Notes: generated from the sequence alone by a model not told the origin. A stretch of 64,000 nucleotides of DNA from Chlorobaculum tepidum TLS (GCF_000006985.1 NC_002932.3:2090947-2154946); one strand, 5' to 3'. Counted from the first letter of the stretch, positions 52,079 through 62,879 are shown. A program made the numbers and translations.

Positions 52079-53086
52079 ATGTGCTTTTCAAGACCAGGCT
52101 ACCTCTACCTTTTGTGGCTGCTCGTTCCGCTTGCGGTTCTGGTGTTCTATGGAGTTCGCCGGAAGCTCTCGGCTTGGGCAAAAATCGACTCCACAGGTGG
52201 AGGCTCAGGAATCTTGCCTGCCGTAAGCGTCAGGAAGCTTGGGCTCCGCAGGATTATGCTCCTGCTCTCCGCCGCGCTGATGATCGTGTCAATTGCTGGT
52301 CCGCAACTGTGCCGCGGCCAGAAAGCGGTGCGTCAGAAAGGAATCGATATCATTTTCATGCTCGATATTTCAAACTCCATGCTCGCGCGGGACACCGCTC
52401 CCGACCGGCTGACGCACGCCAAGACAGAGCTGCTTCAGATCAGCCGCCGCCTTGGCGATGGGCGAAAGGCGCTGCTACTGTTTGCGGGAACACCCGTCGT
52501 GCAGTGCCCACTGACAGATGACGAGGAGGATTTCGAAATCCTGCTCGATATGGCGGCGCCAGAACTGATCACAACGCAGGGCACCGATTACCGCCGGGCA
52601 TTCGACGCGGCACTGAAGCTTACGAATTCGGGGGGCGAACTGTCGAGCAACGAAACCGTGCTGGTGCTGGCGAGCGACGGGGAAGACCACGGAAACGATC
52701 TTGGCGATATTGCCACAGCGATGAAAACACGAGGCGTGCATCTCCATGTGATCGGCGTCGGAGGAGTTCAGCCAGTGCCAATACCGATGCAGGGCGGGCC
52801 AAAACGTGACCAACAAGGAAAAATCGTCCTGACTTCGTTCAAACCTGAACCGCTTGCCAGTCTCATCAAGACGGCGAAGGGGAAATTCTACTACAGCCGT
52901 CCCGATGCACCGGTGCACGATGCCGTCGCTGACGACATTGCCGCCGAGGCCGCTGAGGCGAGATGGATCATGGCGCCAGAACAACGTGTGCCGGTGCACG
53001 GCGAGACCATCCTTGCCGCTTTACTGCTGTTCGTATCGGGGTCAATGATGACCGATGTTCGACGTCCGCCCAAACAAAGCGCCTGA
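52079..53086 (+). CDS. BatB-like von Willebrand factor A membrane protein
   Basis: This 335-aa protein is paralogous to the preceding one: N-terminal helices (GYLYLLWLLVPLAVLVFYGV and LRRIMLLLSAALMIVSIAGP), then the VWA domain with IDIIFMLDISNSMLARD and LVLASDGEDHG, and a C-terminal helix. Together they resemble the BatA/BatB pair of Bacteroidetes and Chlorobi. Their role is presumed to be in envelope stress or complex assembly with a MoxR ATPase encoded elsewhere. Confidence 0.87.
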   Translation: MCFSRPGYLYLLWLLVPLAVLVFYGVRRKLSAWAKIDSTGGGSGILPAVSVRKLGLRRIMLLLSAALMIVSIAGPQLCRGQKAVRQKGIDIIFMLDISNSMLARDTAPDRLTHAKTELLQISRRLGDGRKALLLFAGTPVVQCPLTDDEEDFEILLDMAAPELITTQGTDYRRAFDAALKLTNSGGELSSNETVLVLASDGEDHGNDLGDIATAMKTRGVHLHVIGVGGVQPVPIPMQGGPKRDQQGKIVLTSFKPEPLASLIKTAKGKFYYSRPDAPVHDAVADDIAAEAAEARWIMAPEQRVPVHGETILAALLLFVSGSMMTDVRRPPKQSA

Positions 53087-53212
53087 ACTTCCCCGACGGG
53101 GGATGCAAGAGCTGGCATCTTGTCCGAAAGATTGTTAAATTTCAAAAATACAGAGCTGTAGCGGCTCTGGGTGCCTCACTCTTTTCATTACACCAGAAGG
53201 AAACGCAGCGAT

Positions 53213-53500
53213 ATGGAGCAGCAAACATCGGGTCAGAGAATTCTCGATCCCATTGAACGCGCCAAACTTGGCGTAAAGGTTTTCAATCTGCCCTACAGCC
53301 AGGCCGAAGCGCTCATCGACGACTATGTGAGCGGCAAAAATTACGATCAGGCAAGCGTCGATTATTTCAAGGATCAGGTGGCCACACAGATCCACATCCG
53401 CGAAAAGAGCGCCGAACTTCTGGTTACCGGCGGCGAGATCATCAAGCTCATCACGCGCTCTTTCATGCAGAACCTGCCAAAAAGTATTGACCGCAGTTAA
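53213..53500 (+). CDS. Conserved small protein of unknown function (95 aa)
   Basis: This is a soluble, helix-rich protein. The sequence runs DPIERAKLGVKVFNLPYSQAEALIDDYVSGKNYDQASVDYFKDQ, then IHIREKSAELLVTGGEIIKLITRSFM. No domain is recognised. A ribosome site AAGGAA lies about 12 bases upstream of the ATG at 53213. It lies between the bat genes and the short clpB without overlap. Confidence 0.7.
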   Translation: MEQQTSGQRILDPIERAKLGVKVFNLPYSQAEALIDDYVSGKNYDQASVDYFKDQVATQIHIREKSAELLVTGGEIIKLITRSFMQNLPKSIDRS

Positions 53501-53692
53501 ACCGGACAGAATGCCTCACTGATCTAAAGACGCGCCCCGAATTCAGGATCACAAAAGATTACTTTCCTGATTTCACGGTGTAACGTTTTTGCTTTTTTGG
53601 CGGTTGTTATGATGATAAGGCGCGGCAGGCCCAGCTCTTGAGCTTGCCGCGACCATGAAAAACATACCGAAAACAGCAAGAAACGATCAACT

Positions 53693-55021
53693 ATGCATTT
53701 CGATCCGAACAAATTTACCGTCAAGGCCCAGGAAGCCCTTCAGGCAGCGTCAATGCTGGCAAGCAGCAAGCAAAACCAGCAGATTGAACCCGAGCACCTG
53801 CTGAGCGTTATGCTTGGCGATCATGACAATATTGCCTGCCAGATAGCGCGAAAACTCGAAACGCCCGTCGATACGCTCCTCAGCGTCGTCGATCGGGAAA
53901 TCGACCGAATTCCCAAAGTGACCGGAGCGTCAGCAACCGGTCAATATATCTCCAGCGACCTCGGTAAGGTGTTCGACACCGCCCTCAAGGAGGCAGAGCA
54001 GCTCAAAGACGAGTATATAAGCTCCGAGCATCTTTTCATCGCTATGAGCGAAGCAGGAGTCAAAGTTTCGAAACTCCTGAAAGACGCAGGAATCGACCGC
54101 AACGCCATACTCAAGGTGCTCACCTCGTTCCGGGGCTCCCAGCGCGTAACCAGCCAGAATGCGGAGGAGAGCTATCAGTCACTGAAAAAATATTCGCGAA
54201 ACCTGAACGATCTGGTCATAAAGGGGAAACTCGATCCGGTGATTGGCCGCGACGACGAAATCCGCCGCGTGCTCCAGATTCTGAGCCGCCGAACCAAAAA
54301 TAATCCGGTACTCATCGGCGAGCCGGGCGTCGGCAAAACGGCCATCGTCGAAGGCATCGCCCAGCGTATCGTGGGAGGCGACGTACCGGAGAACCTCAAG
54401 TCGAAGCAGATCGCCGCACTCGACATCGCGGCACTGGTGGCAGGAACCAAGTTCAGAGGAGAATTTGAGGAGCGACTGAAGGCGCTGGTCAAGGAGGTTC
54501 AGGCCTCCGATGGCGAGGTAATTCTTTTCATCGACGAGCTGCATCTCCTGGTCGGAGCGGGATCGGCGGAAGGTTCGATGGACGCGGCCAACATCCTCAA
54601 GCCAGCGCTGGCAAGAGGTGAATTGCGCTGTATCGGAGCAACCACACTCGACGAGTACCGCAAGCACATTGAAAAGGACGCAGCGCTTGAACGGCGCTTC
54701 CAGACAGTCATAGTCGATCAGCCCAGTGTCGAGGATACCGTCTCGATCCTGCGCGGACTGAAAGAGAAATACGAAATCCACCACGGAGTGCGCATCAAGG
54801 ATGCCGCCCTGGTGGCGGCCGCAGAGCTTTCGAATCGCTACATTGCAGACCGCTTCCTGCCGGACAAGGCCATCGATCTGATTGATGAAGCCTGCTCGCG
54901 CCTGCGGCTTGAAATCGACAGCGAACCCGAAGAACTTGACCGAATTAACCGTGAGCTTCGCCGGCTTGAAATCGAGCGTGAAGCCCTCAAGCGCGAACTC
55001 GAAGCGACCGGCAGCGTCTGA
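53693..55021 (+). CDS. clpB: Half-length ClpB-like AAA+ chaperone
   Basis: This 442-aa protein is about half the length of ClpB (about 860-880 aa). The Clp N-domain is present ([20 protein letters not shown] and the second repeat [17 protein letters not shown]). NBD1 has Walker [19 protein letters not shown] near residue 210, Walker [16 protein letters not shown], and an arginine-finger region [10 protein letters not shown]. The protein stops at the start of the coiled-coil middle domain ([29 protein letters not shown]). NBD2 is missing. The stop is followed by a strong terminator, so the short form is a finished gene rather than a recent frameshift. A full-length clpB is presumably elsewhere. 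Confidence 0.88.
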   Translation: MHFDPNKFTVKAQEALQAASMLASSKQNQQIEPEHLLSVMLGDHDNIACQIARKLETPVDTLLSVVDREIDRIPKVTGASATGQYISSDLGKVFDTALKEAEQLKDEYISSEHLFIAMSEAGVKVSKLLKDAGIDRNAILKVLTSFRGSQRVTSQNAEESYQSLKKYSRNLNDLVIKGKLDPVIGRDDEIRRVLQILSRRTKNNPVLIGEPGVGKTAIVEGIAQRIVGGDVPENLKSKQIAALDIAALVAGTKFRGEFEERLKALVKEVQASDGEVILFIDELHLLVGAGSAEGSMDAANILKPALARGELRCIGATTLDEYRKHIEKDAALERRFQTVIVDQPSVEDTVSILRGLKEKYEIHHGVRIKDAALVAAAELSNRYIADRFLPDKAIDLIDEACSRLRLEIDSEPEELDRINRELRRLEIEREALKRELEATGSV

Positions 55022-55055
55022 CGCCTCCATATGGTGCGATGCAATACAATACCAT

Positions 55056-55094
55056 GAGGCGGCTTAGCCCCCTTGCAGCCGCCTCCGCTTTTAG
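55056..55094 (+). terminator. Terminator after the short clpB
   Basis: GAGGCGGCT (55056-55064) and AGCCGCCTC (55077-55085) form a perfect 9-bp GC-rich stem with a 12-base loop, followed by CGCTTTT. It begins 34 bases after the stop. Confidence 0.85.
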
Positions 55095-55584
55095 AAAGCT
55101 GTCCATCGGTTATTCTACATTCCCAACTGAACACCCAAAAACAGACCAATCGTTTTTACGATTGGCGCAGACGTCCCTTCGTCTTTCAGCTGCTCAGGCC
55201 CGTAAAAATCATTAGTAATAAAAAGTGAATCTTTTGAATCATGTAAATTTTACTTACAGTTATCTGCAAGAGCCTATCATGGCATTCAGAATACCCTCTC
55301 ACTTATGCTGACCTCTTTAACCATTTTTTACTATAATGAGGCTTTTGCCAACCAAAACAAGCTGATCGCCTGATCGAATAGCCAAAGCACTCTAAGCTTG
55401 TTGATGAAAAAATGGACAACTGACTGGCAAACAAACACTGATGCAGTCAGATTCTGCGACATCGGCAGAAGGCTGCCAGAGCACTGAGAAAAATAATTAA
55501 CATATTATAATAATTACAGTTAGATAGAAAACTATTATCTGGGCGACCCGGATTTCAATAGTTATTTCAACAACCATATGTAGA
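55095..55584. other. AT-rich intergenic region before mnmG
   Basis: About 490 bases hold no gene. A small hairpin, CCAATCG/CGATTGG, lies at 55146-55165. The DNA is AT-richer than its neighbours, which fits a promoter or an origin-linked region. No remnant of clpB NBD2 was recognised in any frame, although I checked this only by eye. Confidence 0.45.
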
Positions 55585-55600
55585 TGTTTCACGTGAAACA
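55585..55600. promoter_or_regulatory. parS: parS site 1 (upstream of mnmG)
   Basis: TGTTTCACGTGAAACA is a perfect match to the 16-bp palindromic ParB-binding consensus. It lies 11 bases upstream of the mnmG start. ParB bound at such origin-proximal sites organises and segregates the replication origin. Confidence 0.93.
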
Positions 55601-55611
55601 ACTCTTTTTTC

Positions 55612-57477
55612 ATGTATGATGTCATAGTTGTCGGGGCTGGCCATGCCGGCTGCGAAGCCGCACTCGCCGTCGCACGTGGCGGCTTGCACTGTCTTCTCAT
55701 TACCTCTGACCTCTCGGCGGTTGCCCGCATGTCCTGCAACCCGGCGATAGGTGGCGTTGCCAAAGGCCAAATAACAAGGGAAATCGACGCGCTTGGCGGC
55801 GAAATGGGCAAAGCTATCGATGCCACAGGCATCCAGTTCAGAATGCTCAACCGCAGCAAAGGCCCAGCAATGCACTCACCGCGCGCACAGGCAGACAAGA
55901 CACAGTACAGCCTTTACATGAGAAGGATTGTCGAGCATGAACCAAACATCGACCTGCTGCAGGATACGGTTATTGGAGTTTCGGCAAACTCTGGCAAGTT
56001 CAGTTCTGTAACAGTGCGATCAGGCCGAGCAATCCAGGCCAAAGCCGCTATTCTTGCCTGCGGCACCTTTCTGAACGGCCTGATTCATATCGGCATGGAC
56101 CACTTCCCGGGGGGACGAAGCACAGCAGAACCGCCCGTTGAAGGCCTAACCGAATCTCTCGCTTCGCTCGGATTTTCTTTCGGGAGACTCAAAACTGGCA
56201 CGCCACCGCGAATCGACTCAAGAAGTGTCGATTACACCATTGTCACTGAGCAACCTGGAGATGTCGATCCGGTACCATTTTCTTTTTCTTCAACAAGCGT
56301 TGCTAACCGAAACCTTGTCAGTTGCTATCTGACCAAAACAACGGAAAAAACGCACGACATTCTGCGAACCGGCTTTGACCGATCTCCGCTCTTTACCGGC
56401 AAGGTTCAAGGTGTTGGGCCAAGGTATTGTCCGTCAATTGAAGACAAAATTTCCCGTTTTCCAGACAAATCGAGCCATCATATTTTTCTGGAACCAGAAG
56501 GTACTGATACTGTAGAAATGTATGTCAACGGGTTTTCGACATCTCTGCCCGAAGATATTCAGATCGCAGGACTGCGATCGATCCCCGGACTTGAAGAAGC
56601 CAAAATGATTCGCCCCGGTTATGCCATCGAGTATGACTTTTTCCATCCCTGGCAAATCAGGTCTACAATGGAGACCCGACCCGTTGAAAACCTCTTCTTT
56701 GCCGGCCAGATTAACGGTACATCCGGCTATGAAGAGGCTGCTGCACAGGGCCTAATGGCCGGTATAAATGCGGTTCGCAAAATTCTTGGCAAAGAGCTGA
56801 TCGTCTTGGGACGTGATCAGGCATATATCGGTGTACTTATCGATGACCTGATAACCAAGGAGACCAAGGAGCCTTATCGCATGTTCACCTCATCAGCAGA
56901 ACATCGACTGATCCTGCGACATGATAATGCCGATCTACGACTGCGGAAAATTGGATACGATTGCAATCTGGTCTCCTCAGACGATCTACATCGAACGGAA
57001 TCAATTATCAAGCGCGTTCAACACTGTCTTGAAGTAATGAAAACGGCCAAAGTAACGCCAGCGGAGATCAACACACTGCTGATGAACAAGGGCCTACAGG
57101 AACTCAAAACCCCTGCCCGCGCGTTGAGTTTGATCAAACGCCCCGGCATTAGCCTCCAGGATATTCTGGAGCACTCGCTCTCCGTTCGATCCGCTGCGGA
57201 AGAGTTATGCAATGACCCAAGGGTTGCCGAACAGGTGCAGATCGAGATAAAGTACGAAGGCTATATCAAGCGGGAACAACTTGTAGCCGACCGTATAGCT
57301 CGTCTTGATTCCTTGCATATTCCGGATAATTTCAATTATGATTCACTGAATTCCCTTTCAAGCGAGGGAAGGGAAAAACTACTGAAGCACCGTCCTGCGA
57401 CCATCGGTCAAGCCTCTAGAATTCTCGGGGTCTCTCCGTCCGACGTCTCCATACTCATGATTCGGCTTGGCCGGTAA
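55612..57477 (+). CDS. mnmG: tRNA uridine-5-carboxymethylaminomethyl synthesis enzyme MnmG (GidA)
   Basis: This 621-aa FAD enzyme works with MnmE to modify the wobble uridine of several tRNAs. The FAD fold is [57 protein letters not shown] and the second motif [25 protein letters not shown] are all present. The C-terminal helical domain contains [11 protein letters not shown]. It is a classical origin-linked gene and is flanked on both sides by parS sites. No strong ribosome site precedes the ATG. Confidence 0.97.
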   Translation: MYDVIVVGAGHAGCEAALAVARGGLHCLLITSDLSAVARMSCNPAIGGVAKGQITREIDALGGEMGKAIDATGIQFRMLNRSKGPAMHSPRAQADKTQYSLYMRRIVEHEPNIDLLQDTVIGVSANSGKFSSVTVRSGRAIQAKAAILACGTFLNGLIHIGMDHFPGGRSTAEPPVEGLTESLASLGFSFGRLKTGTPPRIDSRSVDYTIVTEQPGDVDPVPFSFSSTSVANRNLVSCYLTKTTEKTHDILRTGFDRSPLFTGKVQGVGPRYCPSIEDKISRFPDKSSHHIFLEPEGTDTVEMYVNGFSTSLPEDIQIAGLRSIPGLEEAKMIRPGYAIEYDFFHPWQIRSTMETRPVENLFFAGQINGTSGYEEAAAQGLMAGINAVRKILGKELIVLGRDQAYIGVLIDDLITKETKEPYRMFTSSAEHRLILRHDNADLRLRKIGYDCNLVSSDDLHRTESIIKRVQHCLEVMKTAKVTPAEINTLLMNKGLQELKTPARALSLIKRPGISLQDILEHSLSVRSAAEELCNDPRVAEQVQIEIKYEGYIKREQLVADRIARLDSLHIPDNFNYDSLNSLSSEGREKLLKHRPATIGQASRILGVSPSDVSILMIRLGR

Positions 57478-57480
57478 CGC

Positions 57481-57496
57481 TGTTTCACGTGAAACA
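57481..57496. promoter_or_regulatory. parS: parS site 2 (between mnmG and polB)
   Basis: A second perfect TGTTTCACGTGAAACA begins three bases after the mnmG stop. Its last A is the first base of the earliest possible ATG of the DNA polymerase gene, so ParB binding could affect initiation of that gene. Confidence 0.93.
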
Positions 57497-59916
57497 TGTA
57501 TTCAATCTTGCTCTCTGGTACCATGAACAACATTGTCAATTTTTCTTTCGAGAATGAACTGCTTTTCGGTAAAGACCCCGAAGAGAACATTGTTGGAGCG
57601 TACCAGCTTAATGATTCGCAAATACGGCTGTTTTTCAGAAAAACGGATGTTGTCACCCATCGAGATGAGCCATTCTATCCATTCTTTTTTCTCTCAGACA
57701 ATGAACTGCTTGAAGGTTTTATCCCCTTTAACAAAGAAAAATTCTGGCTGATCCCGCTTGACGGCACAAACTACTACCGGTATCTCGCCATCTTTAGAAG
57801 CTGGAAAAATTATCGCGCGGCGCTCGACTTTGTGAACTCCAGTTCTCAGGATTCTTCTTCAAGGAGTGATTCCCAGAACAGCTCAAGCTTTCACAGCCAT
57901 TTGACCTACAGCCCGGGCGATGCCATCAGCCAGTACCTGATGCAGACCGGTAAAACCCTTTTCAAGGGAATGCTGTTTGACGACCTTCATCGCCTACAGC
58001 TCGATATCGAGACCTACTATCAGCCCGACAAGAAGCGAAAAGGAAAAGGTATCGGCGAAGACCCGATCATCATCGTCTCGCTCAGCGACAACCGTTCCTG
58101 GGAGCATGTCATTCACTCTAAAGGCAGATCTGAAAAGGATCTACTCGAAGAGCTCGTACACATCATCCGTCAGAAAGATCCGGATGTGATCGAAGGGCAC
58201 AACATCTTCGGTTTCGATCTTCCCTACCTTCAGCGCCGATGTGAACTGAACGGTGTACGATTCGCTATCGGCCGCAACGGCTTGGTGCCACGTTCTTATC
58301 CTGCGACGATCCGCTTTGCCGAGCGATCGGCCGATTTCCAGTTCTGCGACATTCCCGGAAGGCATGTAATCGACACCTACTTCCTTGTCCAGAATTACGA
58401 TATCTCGAAACACACGCTTCCGAGCTACGGTTTGAAAGCGGTCGCCAAATTCTTCGGTTTCGCCTCGCCCAACCGTACCTATGTCGACTACAAAAACATC
58501 GCCAGCACCTGGGACGACAATCCCGAAACCCTTCTGGCCTACGCGCTCGACGATGTGCGAGAAACCCGTGAACTGGCGGCGCTGCTTTCCGGTAGTAACT
58601 TTAGCATGACCAGTATGGTACCATACAGCTACGCCAATACCGCGAGGCTCGGGCCAGCAGCAAAGATCGAGGCCCTCATAATCCGGGAGTATCTGAAGCG
58701 CAAAGTTTCCATCCCTCGTCCATCGATTGGGCAGCAACAGACTGGCGGCTTTACCGAAGTGTTTATCAAAGGCATTCTCGGGCCAATCGTTTATGCAGAC
58801 GTCGAATCGCTCTATCCCTCGATCATGCTCACCTTCGATGTTTGCCCAAAATCCGATTCGCTCAAAGTGTTTCCAACTATCCTGAAGGATCTGAAAGAGT
58901 TGCGTTTTGCAGCAAAAAAGCGCGCTGAAGAGGAGAAGGAACGCGGCAACGCCTCGCTGTCGTACAATTTCGATGCCATGCAATCCTCCTTCAAGATCAT
59001 CATCAATGCCATGTACGGTTATCTCGGCTTCGGCAACGGCATGTTCAACGATTTTGAGGAAGCTGACCGCGTCACAACCAAAGGACAGGAGATCGCTAAA
59101 AAAATGATCCGCGAGTTCGAATCACGTGGCGCCAAAGTAATCGAAGTCGATACCGATGGCATCTTTCTCGTTCCCCCACCCTACGTGGTTACCGAAGAGG
59201 AGGAACGGCAGCTGGTCTGTGAAGTTTCATCCACCATGCCGCAGGGAATAAGAATCGGTTTTGACGGCCGCTTCAAGAAAATGATTTCCTACATGAAGAA
59301 AAACTATGCCCTTCTCGATTACAACGAAAAACTGAAGCTGAAAGGATCTGCATTCGTGAGCAGAAGCGGTGAAAAATTCGGCCGGGACTTCGTAAGAGAG
59401 GGATTTATCCTGCTCCTCAATGATGACATCCAGGGACTTCATGACCTCTACGTCAAGTATCGCAACGATCTGATAAATCATCGACTCCATATCAGCGATT
59501 TTTCCCGAACAGAATCGATGAAAACCACCCTCGATCAGTATGTCTCCGATGTACGGGCCGGTAAGCGCTCCAAATCGATCACCTACGAAATTGCACTTCG
59601 ACAGGGGTTGGAAATTGCGAAGGGCGATCGAATCACCTATTATGTTGCCGGCACCGGCAATCCGGCATCGTTCGTTGAGAACGGGCGACTCGCCGAAGAG
59701 TGGAACAAGGAACAACCTGATGAAAACACTGGTTTCTATCTGAAACGGCTCGATGAATACGCTCAGAAATTTCTCCCATTCTTCAAGCCTCAGGATTTCA
59801 GCTCAATCTTTTCAGCAGATACACTTTTTGCGTTTTCTCCTGAAGGAATCAAAGTGATAAAAGAGATTAGACATCATGAAACCGGTGATCTGTATCGTGA
59901 GAATTCACCCTTTTAA
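57496..59916 (+). CDS. DNA polymerase, family B
   Basis: This family B (Pol II-type) DNA polymerase of about 806 aa has a 3'-5' exonuclease domain with LQLDIETYY (Exo I), [15 protein letters not shown] (Exo II) and [12 protein letters not shown] (Exo III). The polymerase motifs are [28 protein letters not shown]; and [11 protein letters not shown]. All catalytic aspartates are present. The start may be at 57496 (MYSILL) or 57523 (MNNIVNF); neither has a clear ribosome site. This is not a replicative polymerase in bacteria; a repair or bypass role is the family expectation. Confidence 0.93.
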   Translation: MYSILLSGTMNNIVNFSFENELLFGKDPEENIVGAYQLNDSQIRLFFRKTDVVTHRDEPFYPFFFLSDNELLEGFIPFNKEKFWLIPLDGTNYYRYLAIFRSWKNYRAALDFVNSSSQDSSSRSDSQNSSSFHSHLTYSPGDAISQYLMQTGKTLFKGMLFDDLHRLQLDIETYYQPDKKRKGKGIGEDPIIIVSLSDNRSWEHVIHSKGRSEKDLLEELVHIIRQKDPDVIEGHNIFGFDLPYLQRRCELNGVRFAIGRNGLVPRSYPATIRFAERSADFQFCDIPGRHVIDTYFLVQNYDISKHTLPSYGLKAVAKFFGFASPNRTYVDYKNIASTWDDNPETLLAYALDDVRETRELAALLSGSNFSMTSMVPYSYANTARLGPAAKIEALIIREYLKRKVSIPRPSIGQQQTGGFTEVFIKGILGPIVYADVESLYPSIMLTFDVCPKSDSLKVFPTILKDLKELRFAAKKRAEEEKERGNASLSYNFDAMQSSFKIIINAMYGYLGFGNGMFNDFEEADRVTTKGQEIAKKMIREFESRGAKVIEVDTDGIFLVPPPYVVTEEEERQLVCEVSSTMPQGIRIGFDGRFKKMISYMKKNYALLDYNEKLKLKGSAFVSRSGEKFGRDFVREGFILLLNDDIQGLHDLYVKYRNDLINHRLHISDFSRTESMKTTLDQYVSDVRAGKRSKSITYEIALRQGLEIAKGDRITYYVAGTGNPASFVENGRLAEEWNKEQPDENTGFYLKRLDEYAQKFLPFFKPQDFSSIFSADTLFAFSPEGIKVIKEIRHHETGDLYRENSPF

Positions 59917-59992
59917 AAAATTATTGTTTAAACTTTTTATCATCATAAATCATTAAAGTTCAGATTTTTCACAACAAAAACAAATATAAATT

Positions 59993-61219
59993 ATGACCGA
60001 TAATAAAATTCTTCCAATTACCGACGATGTCTCCTGGATTGGCGTGCTTGATCCGGGCCTGATCACCTTCGATATCGTCATGGAGACCAAATACGGCACT
60101 ACCTACAATTCTTACTTCATCAACGCCGAGAAAAAAACGGTGGTTGAAACGACCAAGGTGAAGTTCTGGCCGACCTATATCGAAAAATTGAAAAAGGTGG
60201 TCAATCCTGAAGAGATCGAATACATCATCGTCGATCACACCGAACCCGACCACTCGGGTAACGTACACAACTTGCTCTCCGTTGCGCCGAATGCCACTGT
60301 GGTGGGTAGCGGTAACGCCATCAAGTTCCTGCGTGACCAGACCGGCCACGACTTCAAACATCTTGTAGTCAAGCATGGAGACAAGCTCGACCTCGGCAAC
60401 AAGACGATTCACTTCATTGGTGCTCCAAACCTGCACTGGCCTGACACGATCTACTCCTGGCTGGAGGAGGATAGGGTACTCTTTACCTGCGACTCCTTCG
60501 GCTGCCACTACTGCAACGAAGCGATGTATGATGACCTCTGTGGTGATTTCGATGACGCATTTAAATACTACTTTGACGCCATTTTGAGGCCGTTCAGCAA
60601 GTACATGCTTCAGGCGATCGAAAAAATACGCCCACTCGATATTAAAGTCATTTGCCCTGGCCATGGACCGATCCTGCGCTCGGACTGGAAGAAATATGTC
60701 GATCTTTCGGAGCGATACGCTAAAAGCGCCATTGCCATGCCAAATGAGAAGAGCATTCTCATCGCCTATGTCTCTGCTTATGAAAACACCTCGGTGCTGG
60801 CGCAAAAGATCGCCGAAGGCTTGCGGTCAGCGTGTGACTTCAACGTTGATGTTTGTGATATCGAAAACATGTCGGCAGAGAAACTTGAAGAGAAGATTGC
60901 GCATTCGATGGGAATCATCATCGGCTCTCCCACCATCAACCAGAACATTGTTCATCAGATCTACGGCATTTTTGCCGTGCTCAATCCGTTGCGCGACCGT
61001 GGCAAACTGGCCGCAGCGTTCGGCTCATACGGCTGGAGTGGTGAAGGAGTAAAAATCATCGAGAGCAACCTGGCTAACCTCAAGCTCAAGGTGTTCGACC
61101 AGAACGTGATGGTCAAGTTCCAGCCTCACGAACCTGAATTCGAGCAGTGCAGGGAATTCGGAAAGGCATTTGCTGAAAAAATGATCGAGATGTACAATCT
61201 TACCTGCAATATTAAATAG
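59993..61219 (+). CDS. Flavodiiron protein (A-type flavoprotein, FprA family)
   Basis: This 408-aa cytoplasmic enzyme reduces O2 or NO. The N-terminal metallo-beta-lactamase-like domain carries diiron ligands in [16 protein letters not shown] (HxExDH) near residue 80 and further His in [10 protein letters not shown] near 227. The C-terminal flavodoxin domain starts [19 protein letters not shown], with [11 protein letters not shown] near the end. For a strict anaerobe this is an oxygen-detoxification enzyme; the physiological donor (rubredoxin) is not encoded here. Confidence 0.94.
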   Translation: MTDNKILPITDDVSWIGVLDPGLITFDIVMETKYGTTYNSYFINAEKKTVVETTKVKFWPTYIEKLKKVVNPEEIEYIIVDHTEPDHSGNVHNLLSVAPNATVVGSGNAIKFLRDQTGHDFKHLVVKHGDKLDLGNKTIHFIGAPNLHWPDTIYSWLEEDRVLFTCDSFGCHYCNEAMYDDLCGDFDDAFKYYFDAILRPFSKYMLQAIEKIRPLDIKVICPGHGPILRSDWKKYVDLSERYAKSAIAMPNEKSILIAYVSAYENTSVLAQKIAEGLRSACDFNVDVCDIENMSAEKLEEKIAHSMGIIIGSPTINQNIVHQIYGIFAVLNPLRDRGKLAAAFGSYGWSGEGVKIIESNLANLKLKVFDQNVMVKFQPHEPEFEQCREFGKAFAEKMIEMYNLTCNIK

Positions 61220-61246
61220 TTCTTTTTTTTATAGCATAGAAGGTAA

Positions 61247-61297
61247 AACAACCCGGAATACTGATTATTACTAGATAGTATTCCGGGTTGTTTTTTT
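61247..61297 (+). terminator. Terminator of the flavodiiron gene
   Basis: AACAACCCGGAATACT (61247-61262) and AGTATTCCGGGTTGTT (61277-61292) form a perfect 16-bp stem, followed by T to 61297. The IS256-like element begins at the next base. Confidence 0.95.
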
Positions 61298-61328
61298 GAG
61301 CCTGTTCAGCTAAGTGTGTAAACGGTCG
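61298..61328. repeat. Left terminal inverted repeat of the IS element
   Basis: The 14 inner bases GTGTGTAAACGGTC match the right repeat exactly. The outer part is a looser match (GAGCCTGTTCAG versus GGGTCTGTAAGA). Confidence 0.8.
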
Positions 61329-61331
61329 TTT

Positions 61332-62468
61332 TCATAGAGGCACCCTTCCCTCGAATTTAATGGAAAACTGATTGATGACCGCCCCCCAGTTTTTGATTGG
61401 CATCGTCCATTTTTTGGCAATATTCTGCATGGCAAGATAGATCAGCTTGATAATCGATTCATCAGTCGGAAACGAGCCTTTGGTTTTCAGCACGTTGCGC
61501 AACGAGCGGTTCAGCGACTCGATGGCGTTGGTCGTGTAAATGACCTTCCGGATTTCTGGCAGATAATCGAAAAACGGGATGATGTGCTCCCAATGCCGCT
61601 GCCAGAGCTTGCTGACTGAGGGATATTTGCCGTCCCATTTGTCGGCCAAGAGGCGCAATGCCACTTCGGCGGCCTCGGCGGTTGGTGAGCCGTAAATCGT
61701 TTTCAGATCGGCACAGAACTCTTTGCGATCTTTCCACGATACGTATTTGACGGAGTTGCGCACCATGTGCACCATGCACAACTGCACCTCGGTTTTTGAG
61801 TTCGGTCATGACGCTAAGCCAGAATTTGGCCCCTTCGTTCTGCGAAATCCACAGTCCCAGCAGCTCCTTGTGGCCATCCATGGTGATGGCTAAGGCCAGA
61901 TAAACAGCTTTGTTACAGGCCCGTCCGTCTTGACGGCCCTTGACGACAATGCAGTCGAAAGAGACGATGGGATAGAGCGCCTCGAGCGGGCGGTTCTGCC
62001 AGGCGCGTACGTCGTCGAGCACCGCGTCGGTCACGCTGCTGATGAGCGCTTCGGAGACTTCGACCTGGTAGAGTTCCAGCAACATGGCCTGCATGTCGCG
62101 GACGCTCATGCCGCGGGCGTCCATGGCCAGGATTTTGTCGTCGAAGCCCTTGAAGCGCGTCTGGCGCTTCGGGATCAGTTGCGGCTCGAAGCTGCCGTTG
62201 CGGTCGCGCGGGGGGTGGATGGTGAACTGATCGTTTTACTGCCGTAACCGTTACGGCTGTTCCTGCTATTCGGGACGATCGGGGTGTGCTTGGGATAGCC
62301 GAGGTGTTCATCCAGTTCACCTTCGAGTGCCTTTTCGATTAAGCGCTTTTTGAACTGGTCGAACAGGCCACCTTTGTCAAAAAGGGCTTGGGGGCTGCCG
62401 CTTTCTCGCAGAAGCTGCCCGATCAGCTCGCCCTGAATGTCCGGGGTCTTGTTTTTCTTTCTGGTCAT
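61332..62468 (-). pseudogene. IS256-family transposase, inactivated
   Basis: The mutator-type transposase is spread over three frames. The N-terminal piece (62468 to about 62230) runs MTRKKNKTPD to SRNGYGSK. A frameshift follows, and the second piece reads [31 protein letters not shown] and the first catalytic Asp region [14 protein letters not shown]. Near 61790-61810 about 90 bp are missing: ELKNRG jumps to [12 protein letters not shown], so the second catalytic Asp (normally in CVDGLKGF) is gone. The last piece holds [15 protein letters not shown] with the catalytic Glu. It cannot be active. Confidence 0.9.
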
Positions 62469-62501
62469 AGTTTTGCTCCTTTTTCAATGATAGGAAACTA
62501 T

Positions 62502-62531
62502 GACCGTTTACACACTTTATCTTACAGACCC
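62502..62531. repeat. Right terminal inverted repeat of the IS element
   Basis: Read on the minus strand from 62531 inward, it begins GGGTCTGTAAGATAAAGTGT and contains the same GTGTGTAAACGGTC core as the left end. Confidence 0.8.
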
Positions 62532-62583
62532 TTTTTTTTGATAATTCTTTTATTCAATTCTTTCTCAAGATTACTATTTTATC

Positions 62584-62877
62584 TTATTTAAAGATAATCG
62601 TTCGTATCATTTCATATCCAACAGCTTTATTGAGTCGTTTCGTTATATCTCTTTTCCTGAAGTTGAGTTCCATTCTCCACGAAGGGCTCTTTACCTTCAC
62701 ATAGAGATTTCCATCCTTCATTTTCTCTACTGATGTCACCTTCGCAATAGTTTCTCCGACCACGTTTTTCCAAGCATGAAGTGTCTTGTATTCATCATAG
62801 GCTTCCGTCATGCCGATCTTACAGAAAACATCAGCTATGATCCCGCCAAGCTCTCTCGGTGGTTTTGCTTTACTCAT
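62584..62877 (-). CDS. DUF721 (DciA-like) protein
   Basis: This protein of 97 aa belongs to DUF721, the family that includes the replicative helicase loader or operator DciA. The sequence shows the KH-like core: RELGGIIADVFCKIGMTEAY, LHAWKNVVGETIAKVT, YVKVKSPSWRMELNFRKRDI. The ATG at 62877 is three bases after the recF stop, giving tight coupling. A replication role is inferred from family and location. Confidence 0.88.
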   Translation of the reverse strand: MSKAKPPRELGGIIADVFCKIGMTEAYDEYKTLHAWKNVVGETIAKVTSVEKMKDGNLYVKVKSPSWRMELNFRKRDITKRLNKAVGYEMIRTIIFK

Positions 62878-62879
62878 GA

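Larger units (their letters stand above)
61298..62531 (-). mobile_element. IS256-family insertion sequence, defective
   Basis: This element is about 1234 bp. Its ends are imperfect inverted repeats: GAGCCTGTTCAGCTAAGTGT (continuing GTAAACGGTC) on the left, and on the right, read inward, GGGTCTGTAAGATAAAGTGT (continuing GTAAACGGTC). They are flanked by GTTTTTTT and TTTTTTTT, consistent with an 8-bp target duplication in a T run. The element carries one transposase gene on the minus strand, disabled by a frameshift and a deletion. It landed in the T tract of the flavodiiron terminator without breaking its stem. Confidence 0.88.
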
